DNA from: Marinilabiliales bacterium
Lineage (GTDB): Bacteria; Bacteroidota; Bacteroidia; Bacteroidales; F082
Reading direction: 5' to 3'
Length of the DNA: 15,836 bases
Assembly: GCA_002869465.1 (NCBI GenBank)
Contig: PKSW01000046.1
Location: 1-15,836 of the forward strand
The notes below the pieces were generated by a model. That model made no database searches. It was not told the DNA's origin and saw only the letters and a list, made by a program, of their open reading frames with translations. Below are positions 1 to 5,343 of this stretch, piece by piece; position 1 is the first letter of the stretch; every line of letters begins with the position of its first letter. A program made the position numbers and the translations under genes.

Positions 1-124
1 ATAAAAATAATAGCCGAGACAGTAATAAATTCATGGGTTGTAGCACGCTTCAACTTTCTTGTAACTTGACAGGAAAGTGCCACGCAGTCGGCTACTATTC
101 TTATACTAATCGATGTTAGCGGTA
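1..124. repeat. attC-like site A (left end cut by the window)
   Basis: This large imperfect inverted repeat lies upstream of the first lipoprotein gene. The left arm at 1-20 pairs with 87-104: 16 of 18 positions are Watson-Crick, two are A-C on the top strand (G-T on the bottom strand), and the left arm carries a 2-nt bulge. An apical hairpin has GTTG (37-40) and CAAC (51-54) around an AGC/GCT inner pair. The right end carries the core-like box TGTTAGC at 114-120. The sequence is clearly homologous to sites C and E. The matching xAAC box would lie left of the window. Identification as an integron attC site is inferred from architecture. A REP-like or RNA element is the alternative. Confidence 0.6.
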
Positions 125-184
125 ATGAAATAAAACTCACAAATTATCATTATAGAATTCAGATAATAAATAAAATTTTCACAG

Positions 185-589
185 ATGAAAAAAAATAGCA
201 TTTTAAACTCCATTGTATTGTTTTTATTGAGCATCGCCCTGATATCTTGCGAAGGTGAGACAGTAATTGAAAGAAGTGTAAAAAATGAGACTTCAAATAC
301 AATTACAGTAAAAGCAAGTCTCCCCGGAAACAGTAATTACACTAAAACTATTGAAATCGGACAATCAGAACTATTATATTTAGGCGGAGATGGTATGGGT
401 GCATCTAGTCAAGTTGAATATCCAGCAAGCGGTATTAATTCAATGGTAATAATAAATTCTACAGGCGATACATGCCTAAAGGATTATACCATAGAAAATA
501 ATTGGGAAATATATGTAGAACATACAAAAAAGACACCGTCAAGATATAATCATAAATATGATTTTGTTGTTTTTGACAGTGACTTTTAA
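185..589 (+). CDS. Small lipoprotein of unknown function (cassette 1)
   Basis: This 134-residue protein has a clear type II signal peptide: a Lys-containing start, a hydrophobic stretch at residues 6-21, and lipobox LISC with the lipidated Cys at 22. It should therefore be attached to the inner or outer membrane. The residues after the Cys are acidic (EGE), which resembles the surface-export signal of some Bacteroidota lipoproteins, but this is only suggestive. The mature part is Thr/Ser/Asn-rich with alternating hydrophobic positions, so a small beta-rich domain is likely. I do not recognise the family. The gene is a monocistronic unit. The bases before it (TGTTAGCGGTA, 114-124) are perfectly complementary to those after it (609-619), as expected for a mobile gene cassette. 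The ATG at 185 gives the full signal peptide. No Shine-Dalgarno site is seen. Confidence 0.8.
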   Translation: MKKNSILNSIVLFLLSIALISCEGETVIERSVKNETSNTITVKASLPGNSNYTKTIEIGQSELLYLGGDGMGASSQVEYPASGINSMVIINSTGDTCLKDYTIENNWEIYVEHTKKTPSRYNHKYDFVVFDSDF

Positions 590-623
590 ATGATAAATAC
601 AATGCACATACCGCTAACAAAAC

Positions 624-649
624 CTAAACTGCATTAAAACGCAGTTTAG
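624..649. repeat. 9-bp perfect hairpin inside site B
   Basis: CTAAACTGC (624-632) and GCAGTTTAG (641-649) form a perfect 9-bp stem around the 8-nt loop 633-640. It begins 35 bases after the stop of cassette gene 1. It competes with the outer pairing of site B, because CTAAAC could also pair with 866-871. Confidence 0.55.
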
Positions 650-667
650 CCAGACCGATGTATCACA

Positions 668-712
668 TTCAGCTACCCGCCTGCCGGACGGGCAGGAAGC
701 TGAACTTTTTCT
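668..712 (+). terminator. GC-rich hairpin followed by T-rich tract (terminator- or REP-like)
   Basis: TTCAGCT (668-674) pairs with AGCTGAA (698-704), and inside it CCTGCC (680-685) pairs with GGCAGG (691-696). A T-rich tract follows (706-712). The GC-rich core, CCTGCC/GGCAGG around GGACG, resembles a dispersed palindrome I associate with Bacteroidota intergenic regions, so this may be a REP-like insertion rather than a dedicated terminator of cassette gene 1. Confidence 0.4.
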
Positions 713-752
713 TTCCACGCTGCACAATGCCTTTAAAGGCAAAGGCAAATCA

Positions 753-801
753 GATCATCTACAATTGATCTTCAAATCAATTGGATGATCACTGCTTTTT
801 T
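753..801 (+). terminator. 15-bp hairpin with T-run (terminator-like)
   Basis: GATCATC (753-759) pairs with GATGATC (784-790), and CAATTGAT (762-769) pairs with ATCAATTG (776-783), leaving a 6-nt loop (770-775) and a 2-nt bulge. A run of T follows at 795-801. It could stop transcription from cassette 1 before cassette 2, or simply be part of the fold of site B. Confidence 0.4.
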
Positions 802-918
802 AATATCTTCGTTCTCATTGCGGAACTACGCACGCCTGGATGAATGGATTCATCCATTCGGACAGGTTTAGCTCCCTGTTAGCAGCAAATAATGAAACAT
901 TCATAAATAAAGTACAAA

Positions 919-1752
919 ATGAAAAAAACTATTTTGAAGCTCAGTATAATTAGTTGCTGTTTATCTTTATGTTTGGCAGCTTGTCATTATGATAAGAAAG
1001 GATCATCTGAGGTTGTTAAATCAGATAAATTTGTAGATATAGGCACACACAGTCTGCGAGTAATTTTATCGGATATCCCTAGCAAATACACTATTATTCT
1101 GGAAGCCGGCGGCGGAAATTTCTCAGAAGTCTATAAAGAAATACAAGATACGTTAGCAAAAATAACCGGCATGAGGGTCATGAGTTACGATCGTTCTGGA
1201 TTTGGACAAAGCGAATTGGGACCGGAATCTTTTACTGCGATTGATGAAGTGGATGCATTAAAGAAATGTTTAGAAGTACAAGGATTTAAAAACAACTATA
1301 TTCTTGTAGGACATTCATATGGAGGATTTTTAAATCAACTTTTTACACTTCGGTATCCTGAACTGGTCAAAGGGCTTGTATTAATTGATCCAATGAATGT
1401 GGAATTTGTTGACAGTTTTGGACTAGACAACCTTAACGCGGTCACACCCTATTTTGAGAACCCAACAGAGAATTATGAAAAAGCCGGTAATAGAATGGTT
1501 GATAATTTTTCAGTTATATGCAAAAGATTACGTGGATATGAACTTCCAACAGATATACCTGTGCTTCTCATAACTTCAGGTAATCCTCCTGTTCCAGATA
1601 TTTGGCGCAAATGTCACGAAGAAATGGTGATGAATTCAGAAAATCACAAAATGATTATTGCTGAAGGAAACAATCATGATATTTTAATGGAGAATCCTGA
1701 ATTAGTATTAAATACAGTAATAGAATTAACCAAAATTATTAAAAAAGAATAA
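919..1752 (+). CDS. Lipoprotein alpha/beta-hydrolase (cassette 2)
   Basis: This 277-residue serine hydrolase of the alpha/beta fold is predicted to be lipid-anchored: the signal peptide ends in LAAC with the Cys at 22. The nucleophile elbow is GHSYG at 131-135 (Ser133). The DRSGFG turn typical of the family sits at 91-96. The likely catalytic His is in NNHD (His253). The acid is not obvious, because the usual Asp after strand 7 appears as Asn222 in TSGN; Asp157 in LIDP is an alternative. The usual oxyanion HG motif before the first helix is replaced by a Gly-rich EAGGG (62-66). The family is broad (esterases, peptidases, epoxide hydrolases), so the substrate cannot be named. The gene stands alone between attC-like sites B and C. 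Confidence 0.85.
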   Translation: MKKTILKLSIISCCLSLCLAACHYDKKGSSEVVKSDKFVDIGTHSLRVILSDIPSKYTIILEAGGGNFSEVYKEIQDTLAKITGMRVMSYDRSGFGQSELGPESFTAIDEVDALKKCLEVQGFKNNYILVGHSYGGFLNQLFTLRYPELVKGLVLIDPMNVEFVDSFGLDNLNAVTPYFENPTENYEKAGNRMVDNFSVICKRLRGYELPTDIPVLLITSGNPPVPDIWRKCHEEMVMNSENHKMIIAEGNNHDILMENPELVLNTVIELTKIIKKE

Positions 1753-1845
1753 TGCGAGGTGTATGCTTATACAAAAACATGTCTTATTTGCACAATGAAT
1801 ATAATTCTTTAACGGGATATGATATAAAATAAAAAATTATCAGAA

Positions 1846-1980
1846 GCTAACATGCGTTATAATTAATGCCAGACAAAGTGCAAAATATCAAGGTTTGCAG
1901 TCCGCTCAAACCGCGCAGCGATTATACCGGAGAGTGCCATGCAATCTGCCACTACTCATACAATTTGCCGTTATTTGCAA
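1846..1980. repeat. attC-like site C
   Basis: GCTAACA (1846-1852) opens and CGTTATTTGC (1969-1978) closes a roughly 130-bp imperfect inverted repeat. The arms 1858-1873 and 1945-1960 pair at 12 of 16 positions, plus two pairs that are G-T only on the bottom strand. An apical hairpin has GGTTTG (1892-1897) and CAAACC (1907-1912). Over its whole length it aligns with sites A and E. The flanks (1753-1845 and 1981-2055) are AT-rich and contain nothing else I can support. Its length fits known attC sites (roughly 60-140 bp). Confidence 0.6.
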
Positions 1981-2055
1981 GGTAAAATAGACATGAAAAG
2001 AAAAAGTACAAAAATTTAGTAATTTCAATTTATAACAAAACTAAAATTTCACATC

Positions 2056-2826
2056 ATGAAAAAAAACATTTTTTTAACATTTATCTGGCTTTTTACACTG
2101 TTAATAATCAGTTGTAATCAGACCAATCCAAAATCAAGTCAAACAAATGCAGAACAAAACGTATCTTCAGATAAAATCAAAACTGTAATGACCAAGCAGA
2201 TGCAGGATGATCTAACACCAGATGCGGTATTGGAAGATTTATTAAACGGTAATCAGCGATACATATCTGGAAAAATGGAAAACCGTGATTTGTCTGCACA
2301 AGTTGCAGCCACAACGGATGGACAATTTCCAAAAGCAGTAATTTTAGCATGTATTGATTCCCGTGTTCCTGTTGAATATATTTTCGATCAGGGCATTGGT
2401 GATGTCTTTGTGGTTCGAGTAGCAGGTAACATTGAAGACCCTGAACTACTAGGCAGCATGGAATATGGTTTAGGTGTTGCAGGCTCAAAATTATTAATGG
2501 TTTTGGGTCATGAAAACTGTGGAGCTGTTAAAGCTGCCATTGAAAAAGTTGACGTTGGCAGTGAAAATATTACGGCTTTGCTTAGTCACTTAGAACAGTC
2601 TATTCAGGAAATTGAAGGGACCAGAAATTCTAAAGACAAAGCTTATTTGGATAAAGTTATCAAAAACAATGTAAACCAAACGGTTGAAGACATTAGAAAT
2701 AGAAGTTCCATAATCAGTGGTCTAGAAAAAGAGGGTAAAGTAAAAGTAGTTGGTGCATACTACAGCCTAACAGATGGAAAAGTAACGCTGTTACAAGATG
2801 ATACTCAAGAAGTTCATGAACATTAA
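2056..2826 (+). CDS. Lipoprotein beta-class carbonic anhydrase (cassette 3)
   Basis: This enzyme interconverts CO2 and bicarbonate at a Zn site. The beta-class signature is complete: ACIDSR (98-103), with zinc ligand Cys99 and the Asp101/Arg103 dyad, and GHENCG (151-156), with zinc ligands His152 and Cys155. The RVAGN segment (121-125) typical of the family is also present. Unusually for this normally cytoplasmic family, the 256-residue protein begins with a type II signal peptide, lipobox IISC with Cys20, followed by a Gln/Asn/Ser-rich linker to about residue 45. It should therefore act in the periplasm or on a membrane surface, supplying bicarbonate or balancing pH. It is a single-gene unit between attC-like sites C and D. 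The ATG at 2056 is fixed by the signal peptide. Confidence 0.93.
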   Translation: MKKNIFLTFIWLFTLLIISCNQTNPKSSQTNAEQNVSSDKIKTVMTKQMQDDLTPDAVLEDLLNGNQRYISGKMENRDLSAQVAATTDGQFPKAVILACIDSRVPVEYIFDQGIGDVFVVRVAGNIEDPELLGSMEYGLGVAGSKLLMVLGHENCGAVKAAIEKVDVGSENITALLSHLEQSIQEIEGTRNSKDKAYLDKVIKNNVNQTVEDIRNRSSIISGLEKEGKVKVVGAYYSLTDGKVTLLQDDTQEVHEH

Positions 2827-2865
2827 GCTTTAATTAAAAAGAAAACAGATTTTAAATAATCCCCA

Positions 2866-3000
2866 GCAGGTAACAAAGGCTATTCCCAATAAGGGTTTCT
2901 GTGGTATATTAAACATTAATGCAAGTAATTAGAATTTGTTAATAATTGAAACGGAAGTGCTTCGAAATCCCTTATTGGGCAATGCCAAAGCGTTATGAAT
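2866..3000. repeat. attC-like site D
   Basis: GCAGGTAAC (2866-2874) opens and GTTATGAA (2992-2999) closes this roughly 130-bp site. The strong internal stem is an 11-bp perfect match, CCCAATAAGGG (2885-2895) with CCCTTATTGGG (2969-2979). GGC (2878-2880) and GCC (2984-2986) extend it towards the boxes. The apical 2900-2965 part is AT-rich. The sequence differs from sites A, C and E, but the box-stem-box layout and the length agree. Confidence 0.55.
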
Positions 3001-3019
3001 CTCTAAAAATAAATAAGTT

Positions 3020-3952
3020 ATGAATTATTTATACGAAGTACCAGGATTGAACGGATGGATGATTTTGATCATCGTTACATTAGCATTGATAGCTTTTAAC
3101 GAATTTGGACGAACGACAAAATGGGGAGGGATTTTGCTTTTTATTGTCATTCCGATAATACTTACACTTACTGTTTGGCCCAAAACAGCAGCTCCGGGAA
3201 ATGAATTTGGCACCGGCACATGGTTTAACTGGGTTAAGACTTATTCTGCACTTGCTGGTGTTATTGGATTTATGGCTATAAGGTATATTCCTTCCTTGGC
3301 TAGAAGAAAATGGGTTCTCGTTTTCCCGGCAGCTATCCTTGCCATCAACATTTTGGAGGCTTGCATCAGGGATTTTCAAGTTTACAGTTATGGCCTCTGG
3401 GAGGGCGGATATGTTGATAATCTTTGGACTATGTCAGGACCTTGGAATATAATGAACGGAATTGCAGGGATACTTAATATTTTGACAATTTGTGGTTGGT
3501 TCGGGATAGTAATCTCAAAAAGCAAATCAAAAGACATGATATGGCCTGATATGATTTGGGCATGGATTATAGCTTATGATCTGTGGAACTTTGCTTATAC
3601 CTATAACTGCATATCCGATCATTCATTCTACTGTGGAGTAGCATTACTTCTTTCATGTACTATTCCTGCATTTTTTATTGTTAAAGGAGCATGGCTTCAA
3701 CATAGAGCATCGACTTTGGCACTTTGGATAATGTTTGTTATGACTGTTCCACAGTTTGCTGACAAAATTGCTCCCGTACCAACAACTCACAATCCTAAAG
3801 CATTCTTTGCTGTAAGTTTTGTTGCTTTATTAGCAAATGTCGCTCTTTTTGTATATCAGGTTATTAGAATTAAAAAGAAAAAGCTGAACCCTCTAATAGA
3901 CGAAATATATGCAGGAACAAAACCTTATCAAAACGCTCTTGCTGAAATATAG
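3020..3952 (+). CDS. Multi-pass membrane protein, probably DUF5692 family (cassette 4)
   Basis: This 310-residue integral membrane protein has about nine hydrophobic segments, near residues 12-28, 37-53, 75-91, 97-113, 143-165, 176-196, 203-222, 232-246 and 262-284. Trp/Tyr-rich junctions include SYGLWEGGYVDNLWTMSGP (123-141). The C-terminal tail is short and basic (KKKK at 285-288). From memory it resembles DUF5692 proteins of Bacteroides and Firmicutes, whose function is unknown; this assignment was not checked. There is no signal peptide and no catalytic motif that I can name. The gene stands alone between attC-like sites D and E. The start at 3020 is preceded by an A-rich leader, without a Shine-Dalgarno site. 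Confidence 0.8.
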   Translation: MNYLYEVPGLNGWMILIIVTLALIAFNEFGRTTKWGGILLFIVIPIILTLTVWPKTAAPGNEFGTGTWFNWVKTYSALAGVIGFMAIRYIPSLARRKWVLVFPAAILAINILEACIRDFQVYSYGLWEGGYVDNLWTMSGPWNIMNGIAGILNILTICGWFGIVISKSKSKDMIWPDMIWAWIIAYDLWNFAYTYNCISDHSFYCGVALLLSCTIPAFFIVKGAWLQHRASTLALWIMFVMTVPQFADKIAPVPTTHNPKAFFAVSFVALLANVALFVYQVIRIKKKKLNPLIDEIYAGTKPYQNALAEI

Positions 3953-4036
3953 TTGACATGCTTTGTAAACAAGTCGTAATAAGTTTTGATGAATTTTTCT
4001 TTGTTTTTGTAGACTTTTGAATATTGGGAGAATCCC

Positions 4037-4174
4037 TTCATATAACATTTTGTATAAATAATGGCAGGAAAAGTGCTCAATATTAAGGTTTGTAGCCCGC
4101 TCAAACTGCGTAGCGGCTTGATAGAAAAGTACCACGCAATATGCCACTGCTCATACAATATACCATTGGCAACC
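4037..4174. repeat. attC-like site E, with ATT instead of GTT in the right box
   Basis: TTCATATAAC (4037-4046) opens the site and ATTGGCAACC (4165-4174) closes it. The arms 4050-4065 and 4143-4158 pair at 12 of 16 positions, with three further G-T pairs on the bottom strand and one on the top strand. An apical hairpin has GTTTG (4088-4092) and CAAAC (4102-4106). It is a close relative of site C over about 110 bases. The right box reads ATT where the other sites have GTT, which would disable cleavage if it is a true attC core site. The stretch 3953-4036 before it holds only a weak GGGA/TCCC stem. Confidence 0.6.
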
Positions 4175-4192
4175 ATTTAAAATAAAATAATT

Positions 4193-5080
4193 ATGAACAA
4201 ATCAATTCACTACGTTAAAAAATTAATGCAGAATTGGGAGGAATCTGTTTTAGGTTACCTGCCTGATATCTTTTTAGCCATTGTAATTCTGATACTATTT
4301 ATCCTGCTTGCAAAATTTGCGAGAAGAATAACTTTAAAGTTCTATTCAGAAACCATTAAAGTTCATCCAGATATTGCCAATATAATTGCCTCTTTTATTT
4401 ACTTCTTCTTTATTCTTTCGGGTGTTTTTCTGGCATTGCAGATACTTGGGTTGGAAAGTGTTCTGACCAAATTGTTGGCTGGAGCGGGAATTATTGGCAT
4501 TGTTGCGGGTTTTGCGTTTAAGGACATTGCATCAAACCTTTTTGCGGGGCTATTATTAAAAATGCATCATCCTTTCAAAAAGGGCGATTGGGTTAATATC
4601 GACAACAGTTACGGAGTGGTTGAAGATTTAGGCTGGATAACCACTACCATCCATACGGTTCCGGGTCAGGAAGTATTTGTTCCCAACCAATTAATTTACA
4701 ATAGCACTTTTACAAACTTTTCAACATTTCATAAAAGAAGAATTATTCTTGAATCTGGTGTTTCTTATGGTGATGATTTAGAACATGTGAAATCGGTTGC
4801 GCTGGATGAAGTGAAAAAGATTGAGGAGTTATTGCCTCAAGAGGATATGGACTTTTTTTTCACAAAAATTGGAAATTCTGCTTATAATTTTCAACTCCGT
4901 TTTTGGATAGAATTTAATAACAATAATGATTTCCAAAAAGCGATGAGCGATATTATCATGAGGATAAAAAAACGGTTTGAGCAAGAAAATATATGCATTG
5001 CCTATCCTGTAACCACATTGGACTTTGGAGTAAAGGGTGGTGTAAATTTATTTGATAAGGACATTAACTTCAAATCATAA
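4193..5080 (+). CDS. MscS-family small-conductance mechanosensitive channel
   Basis: This protein should open under membrane tension and release solutes during hypo-osmotic shock. In its 295 residues I see transmembrane segments near 22-42 and 62-86, then the pore-lining TM3 (about 91-126), which is rich in Gly and Ala with the family pattern AGAGIIGIVAGFAFKD (96-111). The beta domain starts at HPFKKGDWV (126-134) and contains the conserved block VPNQLIYN (163-170). A C-terminal alpha/beta cage domain follows (about 187-280). The length equals that of classical E. coli MscS (286 residues). The gene follows attC-like site E by 18 bases and could be the last cassette of the array. No convincing attC follows it, so it may instead be the first host gene next to the array. 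Confidence 0.92.
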   Translation: MNKSIHYVKKLMQNWEESVLGYLPDIFLAIVILILFILLAKFARRITLKFYSETIKVHPDIANIIASFIYFFFILSGVFLALQILGLESVLTKLLAGAGIIGIVAGFAFKDIASNLFAGLLLKMHHPFKKGDWVNIDNSYGVVEDLGWITTTIHTVPGQEVFVPNQLIYNSTFTNFSTFHKRRIILESGVSYGDDLEHVKSVALDEVKKIEELLPQEDMDFFFTKIGNSAYNFQLRFWIEFNNNNDFQKAMSDIIMRIKKRFEQENICIAYPVTTLDFGVKGGVNLFDKDINFKS

Positions 5081-5121
5081 AAAATGCATGATGATATGAT
5101 AAAAATTGAGGTCGGCCAATT

Positions 5122-5343
5122 GTGGGAAAAATGGAACGTATAGCATCAGACGTTAAGTTAGAAGGGCACGATGGTTTGATAGCTGCCGAAATTTTAGTCA
5201 GGATTCATGATACAAGACCTGTATTGAGTCAACAGATGAATTTTCTTAACGAACAATCTTTTGATTTCAAAAAGATATTGGCTCTTATCGGCTTGCAAGC
5301 CTTATTTCAGGACAGGACATTTATAACATTTAAACTATACTAA
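5122..5343 (+). CDS. Small ORF of unknown function overlapping the ppc start
   Basis: This is a 73-codon frame starting with GTG at 5122; an ATG at 5131 would give 70 residues. The stop at 5341-5343 overlaps the ATG of the PEP carboxylase gene as TAATG, an arrangement that favours translational coupling. I do not recognise the protein. It is Leu/Ile/Gln-rich with no signal peptide, no membrane segment and no motif. The overlap argues for a real gene. Against it are the lack of recognisable homology, the GTG start, and its position just after a possible cassette boundary (GGTCGGCCAAT, 5110-5120). It could be a decayed gene or a chance open frame. Confidence 0.4.
   Translation: MGKMERIASDVKLEGHDGLIAAEILVRIHDTRPVLSQQMNFLNEQSFDFKKILALIGLQALFQDRTFITFKLY

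Larger units (their letters stand above)
609..886. repeat. Oversized attC-like site B with three internal hairpins
   Basis: This is the main content of the gene-free stretch 590-918. The outer arms are GCTAACA (613-619) with TGTTAGC (877-883) and CTAAAC (624-629) with GTTTAG (866-871). At about 270 bp it is roughly twice the length of sites C-E and of classical attC sites. Inside are separate hairpins at 624-649, 668-704 and 753-790, and a palindromic patch near 838-859. Its sequence does not resemble A, C or E. It could be a long attC, a fusion of two sites around a lost gene, or an attC that received terminator- or REP-like inserts. Confidence 0.45.

Noticed and set aside
1..4180. Sites A, C and E as a CRISPR array or tandem repeat
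   Set aside because: The copies are about 2 kb apart, about 110 bases long and divergent, each with internal pairing. There are no short identical repeats or spacers.
1..4180. Sites A-E as riboswitches of the downstream genes
   Set aside because: The downstream genes are functionally unrelated, the distance to the start varies (about 18-78 bases), and I see no expression platform. The cassette model explains the end complementarity better.
5096..5143. Short frame from ATG 5096 before the small ORF
   Set aside because: It ends after 15 codons in another frame. Nothing suggests a leader peptide or a frameshift partner.
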